Source of the DNA: Phycisphaerae bacterium
GTDB lineage: Bacteria > Planctomycetota > Phycisphaerae > Phycisphaerales > SM1A02
DNA: 12,220 bases
Direction: 5' to 3'
Assembly (NCBI GenBank): GCA_018663565.1
Contig: JABJQE010000319.1
Coordinates: 1 to 12,220, forward strand
Shown here: in pieces, positions 6,265-12,220 of the stretch
How the letters are laid out: each line of letters starts with the position of its first letter
Numbering within the stretch: position 1 is the stretch's first letter
The notes under the pieces: generated by a model
The model's database searches: none
Told to the model about the DNA's origin: nothing
The model's input: only the letters and a program-made list of their open reading frames with translations
Translations under genes and position numbers: made by a program

Positions 6265-6860
6265 CCCTTGAGCGCAGTCGTGTTTCTTCGTTCGGAAACG
6301 AGTCGGCACGCCTCATCTACGGCGCGGTCGAGATTGTCATTGACAATGAATGCGTCGTAGAGCGTTCGGCTCGTGGCGAGATCAATCTCGCGGCGTGCTT
6401 CTGCAAATCGACGATCTATGGCCTCTTCATCTTCACGGCCGCGAGTTTCAAGGCGGTGCCGCAGTTCTTCATCACTAGGTGGCAAGATGAAAATCATATA
6501 TGCCGAGGGCATATGTTCGCGAATCTGAATGGCACCTTGCACATCAATATCGAGCAGGATGAGATCGCCGTCTCGTAGGGCATTCTCAACTGGCTCGCGT
6601 GGTGTGCCGTAGGCATGTCGTCCAAACACCTCAGCGTGTTCAAGGAAGGCATCGTTTGATTTAAGTCGCTCGAATTCGCTGGGAGAGACAAAGAGATAAT
6701 CTTCGCCATTGACCTCTGCAAGGCTCTTGGGCCGTGTTGTGGCAGAGACACTGAACTGCCCGCCTAGTCGCTCACGCACTCGGTGGACAATCGTGGTCTT
6801 GCCGACCCCAGAGGGGCCAGAAACAACCAGGAGCAGGCCTGTTTGAGCGTCGAGAGACAT
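6261..6860 (-). CDS. gmk: Guanylate kinase
   Basis: Gmk converts GMP and ATP to GDP and ADP in the cytoplasm, feeding the GTP and dGTP pools. The 199-residue product has the usual length. The P-loop is GPSGVGKT (residues 15-22). The GMP-binding region follows the family pattern SVSATTRP...GEDYLFVS, with FLEHAEVFGRHAYGTPREPV and the strand LILLDIDVQGA. A lid region with RHRLETRGREDEEAIDRR and a C-terminal FIVNDNLDRAVDE complete the fold. All key positions look intact. The ATG lacks an upstream Shine-Dalgarno but has a -10-like hexamer seven bases ahead. It is divergent from der across 72 bases and overlaps the next gene by ATGA, forming a two-gene unit. Confidence 0.97.
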   Translation of the reverse strand: MSLDAQTGLLLVVSGPSGVGKTTIVHRVRERLGGQFSVSATTRPKSLAEVNGEDYLFVSPSEFERLKSNDAFLEHAEVFGRHAYGTPREPVENALRDGDLILLDIDVQGAIQIREHMPSAYMIFILPPSDEELRHRLETRGREDEEAIDRRFAEARREIDLATSRTLYDAFIVNDNLDRAVDEACRLVSERRNTTALKG

Positions 6861-6867
6861 ACTGGGC

Positions 6868-6873
6868 AGTGTA
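6868..6873 (-). promoter_or_regulatory. Possible -10 element for a leaderless gmk transcript
   Basis: On the minus strand TACACT lies seven bases before the gmk ATG (7-base gap 6867-6861), matching TATAAT at 4 of 6 positions. That would place the transcription start on the ATG. No -35 consensus is seen about 17 bases further upstream, and no Shine-Dalgarno precedes the gene. Confidence 0.35.
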
Positions 6874-6920
6874 AGGGTGTCGCATCGCCTCTGGGGCTAT
6901 GGCCAACTGTTTGACCCTAC

Positions 6921-6926
6921 TACAAT
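6921..6926 (+). promoter_or_regulatory. Possible -10 element for a leaderless der transcript
   Basis: TACAAT matches TATAAT at 5 of 6 positions and ends six bases before ATG 6933, so transcription would start at or next to the start codon. No purine-rich ribosome site lies in between or before. TTGACC at 6911-6916 is only four bases upstream of this hexamer and cannot serve as its -35. Confidence 0.4.
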
Positions 6927-6932
6927 GCCTCA

Positions 6933-8339
6933 ATGTCCCTTCCTCAAGTAGCTATTGTTGGCCGGCCGAATGTCGGCAAATCGAGTCTTCTGAACCGGTT
7001 TGCACGTCGCCGGGTGTCCATCGTCGATGCCGTTCCGGGCGTCACCCGTGACCGTGTGAGTGTGATCGCTGAGCTCGATCCACCACAGGAATACGATGAC
7101 GGTGATCCACGCTGGGTCGAACTGACTGACACGGGTGGGTGGGGTGTGTACACCACCGATGATCAACGAATTGATGATGCTGGGTGCGATCTGGCCGATC
7201 TGACCGCAGATATTGAGGGACAGATCGGCGAGGCCATGCAGCGAGCCACCGTCATTTTGTTTGTCGTGGACGCCCGTGACGGCCTGGTCCCTCTTGATCA
7301 GACGGTTGTTGATCTGATTCGGAAACGGCAATTGCAAGATCGTGTCATCTTGGTTGCCAACAAGGTTGATGATGAGTCTTGGGAATCGCACGCCATGGAA
7401 GCAGCGGCTCTTGGTCTTGGGGTTCCAGAGTGTGTTTCGGCCGCGAGTGGCTACGGCGTGCGAGTGCTCCTCGAGAATATTTGGCATCGGGTGGAAGATT
7501 CAGAGGTCCCAGCAACACCAGAAATGCAGGTTGCGATTGTCGGCTGCCGTAATGCAGGAAAATCGACGCTCATTAACGCCATTGCTGGTGAAGAACGGTG
7601 CATTGTTTCTGAGATTGCCGGCACAACCCGCGACGCCGTTGATGTCCGCTTTGAAATGGCAGGCCGCGCCTTTGTTGCGATTGATACTGCCGGCCTACGG
7701 AGGCGGAAGAGTTTCTCTGGCGATGTCGAGTACTACGCGTATCACCGTATGTTGCAGGCCGTTCGGCGTTCGGACGTCGTGGTCTTCTTGATCGATGCCA
7801 CGCGAAAGATCTCCCACGTTGACCGCAAACTCGCCCAAGAATTGCAGCGGCAATACAAGCCAACGGTCTTAGTGCTAAACAAGTGGGATCTTGTGCCCGA
7901 AGGCACGGATCCTGAGGAGTTTGGCGAGTATCTCACCCGCGAACTTCGTGGCTTCGATTATGCTCCGATTGTGCTCGTGAGCGCCGAAAGCGCCGAGGGC
8001 ATCGAAGATGTAGTCTCAATGGCCTTCAACTTGCGAGAGCAGGCGGCTCACCGCGAGACAACTGGCAAACTCAACGCGATTATCGAGTCCATTCTGAAGC
8101 AACGCGGCCCATCCTCGCGGCTCGGCACGCAGGCCAAATTGCTGTACGTCTCACAGGTCGCCGTGGACCCGCCAACCATTGCTATGGTCGTCAATGACCC
8201 GAAGCTCTTCGAGGGCCGCTACGAGCGATATCTGATGAACCGACTTCGTGAAGAGATGCCCTACAGCGAAGTGCCTATCAGGCTGCTTTTCTCCAAGCGA
8301 ACCCGCAAGTCCCTGCAGGATCTCAAAACGAGGCAGTAG
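6933..8339 (+). CDS. der: Ribosome-assembly GTPase Der (EngA), tandem G domains
   Basis: Der is an essential double GTPase that binds the 50S subunit late in its assembly. The 468-residue product has all expected parts. G domain 1 carries GRPNVGKSS (residues 10-18), VTRD, DTGG (66-69) and NKVD (143-146). G domain 2 carries GCRNAGKST (204-212), TTRD, DTAG (251-254) and NKWD (316-319). A KH-like C-terminal domain follows (about 370-468). Domain 1 has a longer acidic loop before its DTGG (around DPPQEYDDGDPRW, 49-61) than E. coli Der. The second P-loop departs from the usual GRPNVGKS but keeps Gly and GKS. The gene is divergent from gmk. No strong terminator follows; a weak 5-bp stem lies at 8355-8370. 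Confidence 0.98.
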   Translation: MSLPQVAIVGRPNVGKSSLLNRFARRRVSIVDAVPGVTRDRVSVIAELDPPQEYDDGDPRWVELTDTGGWGVYTTDDQRIDDAGCDLADLTADIEGQIGEAMQRATVILFVVDARDGLVPLDQTVVDLIRKRQLQDRVILVANKVDDESWESHAMEAAALGLGVPECVSAASGYGVRVLLENIWHRVEDSEVPATPEMQVAIVGCRNAGKSTLINAIAGEERCIVSEIAGTTRDAVDVRFEMAGRAFVAIDTAGLRRRKSFSGDVEYYAYHRMLQAVRRSDVVVFLIDATRKISHVDRKLAQELQRQYKPTVLVLNKWDLVPEGTDPEEFGEYLTRELRGFDYAPIVLVSAESAEGIEDVVSMAFNLREQAAHRETTGKLNAIIESILKQRGPSSRLGTQAKLLYVSQVAVDPPTIAMVVNDPKLFEGRYERYLMNRLREEMPYSEVPIRLLFSKRTRKSLQDLKTRQ

Positions 8340-8505
8340 GGCAAGGCGCTCCCAAGGCCACGCGGGGCCTACACTACCCGCTTACTCGCGTACCACTCAC
8401 TAGATAGGCCGAGCATGGTCTGGTGAGGCTGATACCCATTCGCTCGGTGACATCACAGATCACACAGGGGTCGCGACTGCGTCAGGAGTTGCGGCGCGAG
8501 TTCTT

Positions 8506-9837
8506 ATGTCTATTTTTCAGTTGCCCGTCTTCGAGGAAGATGCCGATCCGTCTCGCCGCGATGCGATGACGCTCGAGGAACAGCTTGCAGCCACCGAGCC
8601 ATGCAAGACACTGGTAGTCAAGTTTGGCCGCATGGACATGATCGGCGAGTACGAGTCCCGCGAGGGAATTCGAGCTGGATGCGGCTCCAAACTTGTAGTT
8701 CGGACACACCGTGGAGTTGAGTTGTCAACATTGCTCACGACGACGTGTCCGAACGCTGGCTGCGCGACATCTGTTTCGCGGCAAGAGATACGAGACTACA
8801 TCGATTCGTCCGGTGGCCGCGATTATCCGTTCTATGAGCGTGGTCGCATTCTTCGCATTGCCACACCCGAAGATCTTCGCAGATTCACAGAGCGAGAAGG
8901 CGACGCCAACCGCATGGCCGCCAAGTGCAAAGAGCTTGCGAAGTTCTACGTGCTCGACATGACCATCGTCGCGGCAGAGCTCACGCTCGAGGGTGAGCGG
9001 GGTGTGATTTATTATCACTCTGAGCAGCGGATCGACTTCCGCGAGCTCGCGCAAGAGATCGCAGCTGAGTTTCGCACGAAGCTCGATATGCGGCAGGTTG
9101 GATCTCGCGATGAGGCCAAACTTGTCGCCGATTATGAGAAGTGCGGCCAGCATTGTTGCTGCAAGACATTCTTGAAAGTGCTCAAGCCAGTCTCCATGCG
9201 GGCAGCCAAGCAGCAGAAAGCCACCCTTGACCCCATCAAGATTTCCGGTCGGTGTGGCCGATTGATGTGCTGCCTGCGATACGAAGACAGCACCTACCGT
9301 GATCTCAAGGCCAACTTGCCGCACCGCAAGACACGCGTGGGCACAATGGAAGGCCCGGGAATTGTAATGGGGGGTCAGATTTTAACGCAACTCGTCGAGG
9401 TCCAACTTGAAGCGGACAGCAGGCATATTGCCGTGCCAGTTGAAGAATTGATGGACCCCAATGATTGTCCCGCCCCTGGAGAGCACTCGGTCTCCGATCG
9501 GCGGTTTGGCGAGGCGATAGATGAGTCGGAAGAACGTATTCCCCAGAAGGAGAAGTCGAAGGATGGTGGTGGTCGAAAGCGGCGTGGTCGAGGTGAGCAT
9601 AAGCCCGATTCCACCAAGGCTCAGGGTGGCCCAGACGCAGGGGGTGGAAGCAAGAAAAAACGCCGCCGCCGAAGGCGAAAGGGCAAGGGCCCAGGTGATG
9701 GTAATGGTGGTGATCAACCGCAGGTCCAGTCCACACAAGAAGGTGAAAGCGGGAGTGGTGGATCCAAGAAGAAACGCCGCCGTCGTCGCCGCCGAGGCCC
9801 CAAGAAGGAGGGCGGATCGCCTGCGTCGCCAGAGTAG
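8506..9837 (+). CDS. ricT: PSP1/RicT-family protein with duplicated Arg-rich tail
   Basis: The core (about residues 33-320) matches the PSP1 C-terminal / YaaT (RicT) family. In Bacillus subtilis RicT works with RicA and RicF as an iron-sulfur complex affecting RNA processing by RNase Y and phosphorelay control. Diagnostic segments are DMRQVGSRDEAKLVADYEKC, then CGQHCCC (213-219), and ISGRCGRLMCCLRYE (247-260). The seven cysteines are candidate Fe-S ligands. Beyond about residue 330 the chain becomes low-complexity, with two copies of GSKKKRRRRRR (381-391 and 419-429) and a weaker RKRRGRG (357-363). This tail is unusual for RicT and suggests RNA or ribosome binding (inference). The ATG has no near ribosome site; AGGAG at 8484-8488 is 17 bases away. 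lepB starts 24 bases downstream, probably in the same unit. Neither ricA nor ricF is visible. Confidence 0.9.
   Translation: MSIFQLPVFEEDADPSRRDAMTLEEQLAATEPCKTLVVKFGRMDMIGEYESREGIRAGCGSKLVVRTHRGVELSTLLTTTCPNAGCATSVSRQEIRDYIDSSGGRDYPFYERGRILRIATPEDLRRFTEREGDANRMAAKCKELAKFYVLDMTIVAAELTLEGERGVIYYHSEQRIDFRELAQEIAAEFRTKLDMRQVGSRDEAKLVADYEKCGQHCCCKTFLKVLKPVSMRAAKQQKATLDPIKISGRCGRLMCCLRYEDSTYRDLKANLPHRKTRVGTMEGPGIVMGGQILTQLVEVQLEADSRHIAVPVEELMDPNDCPAPGEHSVSDRRFGEAIDESEERIPQKEKSKDGGGRKRRGRGEHKPDSTKAQGGPDAGGGSKKKRRRRRRKGKGPGDGNGGDQPQVQSTQEGESGSGGSKKKRRRRRRRGPKKEGGSPASPE
9643..9805 (+). repeat. In-gene duplication encoding the basic tail
   Basis: GGTGGAAGCAAGAAAAAACG from 9643 and GGTGGATCCAAGAAGAAACG from 9757 are near copies 114 bases (38 codons) apart, each running on into CGCCGCCG and further arginine codons. 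The similarity at DNA level, not only in the protein, points to duplication or slippage inside the 3' part of the gene. Confidence 0.7.
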
Positions 9838-9861
9838 GCCTCGCAGTATCCTTGACAGGTC

Positions 9862-11424
9862 ATGTCTACGCCAAAGCCAAGTAACGCCACCACAGCCATC
9901 GATACGATTCAGTCTTTGATCGTGGCCTTTGTGATTGCAATGATCTTTCGCGGCTTTGTTGTGGAAGGATTTGTGATTCCAACAGGATCTATGGCACCGA
10001 CCTTGCTCGGTCAGCACATGTTGATTGATAGCACCCAGACTGGCTCGTCAACGCCGGTTGGACTTGATCCGCAGGCCAAACCTGATGCCCGTCAACTGCG
10101 GGACCATCTTGCAGGTCGGCTGCAGCCCTTTAGTAAGGGTGGAATCGAGGCATCGGATGCCAGAATGGGCGACCGCATCCTGGTCGCCAAGTGGCTGTAC
10201 CCATTCTTCTCGCCCGGCCGATTCGACGTGGTTGTATTCAAGAATCCGGTTCATCCTGACGGGTCTGACGGGACATACATCAAACGCCTTGTTGGATTGC
10301 CCGGTGAAACGGTGTGGATTGTGGACGGCGACATCTTCGTTCGGCAATCTGGGGACGACCGATTTCACGTGACCCGTAAGGACCGAGACGTTCGCGAGAC
10401 TGTGTGGCAATTGGTGTGGGATAGTGAACAAGCGCCAACTGCGCCGGCCCGGCTGCCGAAGGGGTGGACTGGACTTCCGTGGATCGGATCGCCCAGATCA
10501 GATTGGCGATCAACAGGACACACACTGGAATCACAATCCACTACGCCAGCGACTTTGGATTGGGATGCGAGCCGCTTCCCACTTGATGACTGGAATGCGT
10601 ACAACATGTTTACGCCTGCCCGCGGCGACTACCCGGTAAGCGATCTGCGTGTAAGTGCCACGGTGACGCCGCAGCGCGAGGGCTTGTCAGCCTCATTTGA
10701 TTTGACTGCTCGGGGCCACGTGTTCCGGTTTGCAGTGACCGGCACGACCGCGTCGATCGATATGTGGGCCAAAGATCAACCGGGTGATGTGCAACACGTC
10801 GAAGCATCGATAGCGGACCACGGGGCGGGCACACCGATACGAATCGTTGCTGAGCATATTGATCAAACAGCGCGATTGCTGATCGATCATGATGAAGTCG
10901 CCGAGCTGACGTATGACTGGACGCCACTTGAACGCTTGTCCTATTCGACCGGAACGAAGAGCGCATCGGCCGACGAATTGGCGCGGCGGCTTCCCGATCC
11001 ACCAATTATGCAGTGGACATTCTCCGGCGCTCCCGTTCAAGTGGCCAACATGCAAGTCGAGCGAGATCTTTACTACCGGCCCGCCACCCTGAGCGCCAAC
11101 GCGTCGCTTAAGAACCAACCTACAGCTGAGTTTGTGCAGCAGGTCACGCCTGGCGACCCCGCGGCCGCAACGCATCCAACTAGTTTGCTGACGCTTGGAC
11201 CAGATCAATTCTTCATGCTCGGCGACAACAGCGCAAGATCTCTTGATGGCCGTCTCTGGGGCGCCCCGGCGCCAATCGTTGCCGAGCAGATTGATCCGAC
11301 GCCATTCGTCGTCAATCGTGATCTGTTGATTGGGAAGGCCTTCGTCGTCTACTTCCCCGCGCCTCTTTCTGGCGCTGGCCCGATTCCAATACCCGATTTT
11401 GGACGGCTTCGGTTCATTCACTAG
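9862..11424 (+). CDS. lepB: Signal peptidase I (family S26) with large insertion
   Basis: This inner-membrane serine protease removes signal peptides from exported proteins. The 520-residue product is far longer than the roughly 180-320 usual in bacteria. One membrane helix (about 14-34) precedes the nucleophile in PTGSMAPTLL (Ser43). GDRILVAKWLYP (103-114) and GTYIKRLVGLPGE (137-149) follow, with general base Lys141. The last conserved box is GDNSARSLDGRLWG (454-467), keeping Ser460, Asp462 and Arg464. Two insertions stand out: about 50 residues between Ser43 and the next box, and about 280 (roughly 165-445) before the GDN box. The long one contains beta-like strands such as GHVFRFAVTG and TPIRIVAEHI. 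All catalytic residues are present, so activity is expected. The start has no strong ribosome site. It probably shares a transcript with the upstream RicT-like gene. Confidence 0.94.
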   Translation: MSTPKPSNATTAIDTIQSLIVAFVIAMIFRGFVVEGFVIPTGSMAPTLLGQHMLIDSTQTGSSTPVGLDPQAKPDARQLRDHLAGRLQPFSKGGIEASDARMGDRILVAKWLYPFFSPGRFDVVVFKNPVHPDGSDGTYIKRLVGLPGETVWIVDGDIFVRQSGDDRFHVTRKDRDVRETVWQLVWDSEQAPTAPARLPKGWTGLPWIGSPRSDWRSTGHTLESQSTTPATLDWDASRFPLDDWNAYNMFTPARGDYPVSDLRVSATVTPQREGLSASFDLTARGHVFRFAVTGTTASIDMWAKDQPGDVQHVEASIADHGAGTPIRIVAEHIDQTARLLIDHDEVAELTYDWTPLERLSYSTGTKSASADELARRLPDPPIMQWTFSGAPVQVANMQVERDLYYRPATLSANASLKNQPTAEFVQQVTPGDPAAATHPTSLLTLGPDQFFMLGDNSARSLDGRLWGAPAPIVAEQIDPTPFVVNRDLLIGKAFVVYFPAPLSGAGPIPIPDFGRLRFIH

Positions 11425-11525
11425 ATATTAAATGGCTCAACCCACCACGAGTGGTCTAGTTGCACAGTCGGTAAGCGGGCCGATTGAAAAGAATGCCCCA
11501 TATGAATATTGCTTACACCCCAACC

Positions 11526-12098
11526 ATGAAGTTCATAAATGGTTCAAGAACCTATCTACTTGTAATACTCATCCTTTCAGGATGCAATTCGGTCCAAAAG
11601 GACGCTGCGCCGCCATCGGAGCGTGCACTCTGGAAAAACAACTATGAGAACTTGAAGTCCCTCTCCGGCGATTGGCATCTTGTCGGAGGCCACCGGCTTG
11701 GCAAGAAGATTGAACCAAACACTGCTGAACCATTTCTCTCGTATTCGATCAGTGCAGGTGGGCATGCCGTGGCCGAGAAGCTCTTTGTCGATAAGCCCAA
11801 TGAAATGGTCAGCATTTACTACTTGGACAGTGGCCGACTCAATATGGACCACTACTGCAGTTTGGGCAATCAACCTCGGATGGTTGCGGTGCCCAGTGAG
11901 GACTATGAGTTAGCGTTCAAGCTTATCGCAGTGAGCAATATGACTGACAAGAATGATCTTCATATCTCGTCCCATGCGTTTGAATTCCACGGACCAGATG
12001 AACTAACTGTCTATTGGGGCGCAACGAAAGAACAAAACGAATCCAATGGGTCCGTCTACAAAGTCAAGCGAAACGACCAGATCCGAACTCATCCCTAG
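11526..12098 (+). CDS. DUF1579-like lipoprotein
   Basis: A 190-residue protein with a clear lipoprotein signal: MKFINGSRTYLLVILILSGC, lipobox LSGC with the lipidated cysteine at residue 20. Ser follows at +2, so outer-membrane sorting is plausible. The mature part begins a beta-rich domain with LSGDWHLVGG, then AGGHAVAEKLF, NEMVSIYYLD, MDHYCSLGNQPRM, FEFHGPDELTVYW. This order resembles DUF1579-type (calycin-like) conserved proteins of unknown role, recognised from memory rather than a search. ATG 11526 is chosen because it gives the best signal peptide; ATG 11502 is in frame and possible. No Shine-Dalgarno is seen; TTGAAA (11484-11489) with TATTGC (11507-11512) is a weak promoter candidate. 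My hand count gives about 48% GC, lower than neighbouring genes. Confidence 0.8.
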   Translation: MKFINGSRTYLLVILILSGCNSVQKDAAPPSERALWKNNYENLKSLSGDWHLVGGHRLGKKIEPNTAEPFLSYSISAGGHAVAEKLFVDKPNEMVSIYYLDSGRLNMDHYCSLGNQPRMVAVPSEDYELAFKLIAVSNMTDKNDLHISSHAFEFHGPDELTVYWGATKEQNESNGSVYKVKRNDQIRTHP

Positions 12099-12220
12099 AT
12101 CCTCTGTATTCACGGGGGCTTTGTTCTTGAGATGGTGCAGCGCATTGCATCTGCAACAGCATGCAAGGTGATCTATAAAAGTAGTTGTAGACTTGCCGAC
12201 GAAGCTATTTCAACAATTGA

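Noticed and set aside
8355..8370. Stem AGGCC/GGCCT after der as a terminator
   Set aside because: Only 5 bp and no T-tract, so too weak to call.
9852..9857. Perfect TTGACA just before the lepB ATG
   Set aside because: No -10 hexamer at 16-18 bases downstream; it would also start transcription inside lepB. TATCCT upstream has a 9-base gap to the ATG, a poorer fit than at moxR, gmk and der.
9382..10017. Minus-strand frame of 211 codons across ricT and lepB
   Set aside because: Low-complexity antisense of the arginine-rich tail and of the LepB start; no independent support.
11420..11460. ACTAG...ACCAC-GA-GTGGT-CTAGT inverted repeat after lepB
   Set aside because: The inner loop is too small, the outer arms are far apart and unpaired in between, and no T-run follows.
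11432..11647. 71-codon frame MAQPTTSG... after lepB
   Set aside because: It overlaps the lipoprotein gene in another frame, has no family features and no ribosome site; the lipobox protein is clearly better.
12099..12220. End of window after the lipoprotein gene, with a TTGCAT/ATGCAA inverted repeat
   Set aside because: Six-bp stem with a ten-base loop and no T-tract; no gene or regulatory element can be supported.

Overview
The window reads as an ordinary piece of chromosome from a planctomycete-like bacterium, possibly from the Phycisphaerae. That placement is inferred from gene style: a 520-residue signal peptidase I with a very large internal insertion, a three-helix SecE, a DUF6268-like outer-membrane barrel, and secreted proteins without close textbook relatives. 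No phage, insertion sequence, CRISPR array, toxin-antitoxin pair or other mobile cargo is visible.

Region 1 (1-2322, + strand) is a translation, secretion and transcription block. It holds the 3' part of tuf (EF-Tu), rpmG (L33), tRNA-Trp(CCA), secE and nusG, closed by a strong intrinsic terminator. In many bacteria nusG is followed directly by rplK-rplA-rplJ-rplL-rpoB; here the block ends after nusG. The tuf-rpmG gap can form stem-loops, and L33 keeps only half of its zinc knuckle.

Region 2 (2371-4714, + strand) holds a predicted outer-membrane beta-barrel protein, then a 358-base gap, then a stand-alone MoxR-type AAA+ ATPase without the DUF58/VWA genes that usually accompany it.

Region 3 (4687-6860, - strand) is a two-gene unit: gmk (guanylate kinase) and, through an ATGA overlap, an exported protein of unknown function. 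The tail of the exported-protein gene overlaps the tail of moxR by 28 bases.

Region 4 (6933-11424, + strand) holds der (double GTPase for ribosome assembly), a PSP1/RicT-family protein with a duplicated arginine-rich tail, and lepB (signal peptidase I). der is divergent from gmk across 72 bases.

Region 5 (11425-12220) has a lower-GC gene for a DUF1579-like lipoprotein and then a gene-free end.

The genes are mostly housekeeping: ribosome function (EF-Tu, L33, Der), protein export and envelope (SecE, LepB, barrel, lipoprotein), transcription (NusG) and nucleotide supply (Gmk). I see no clear new system. The best leads are a -10-like hexamer 6-7 bases before the ATG at three genes that lack a Shine-Dalgarno (possible leaderless transcripts), the RicT tail, the LepB insertion and the half-knuckle L33.
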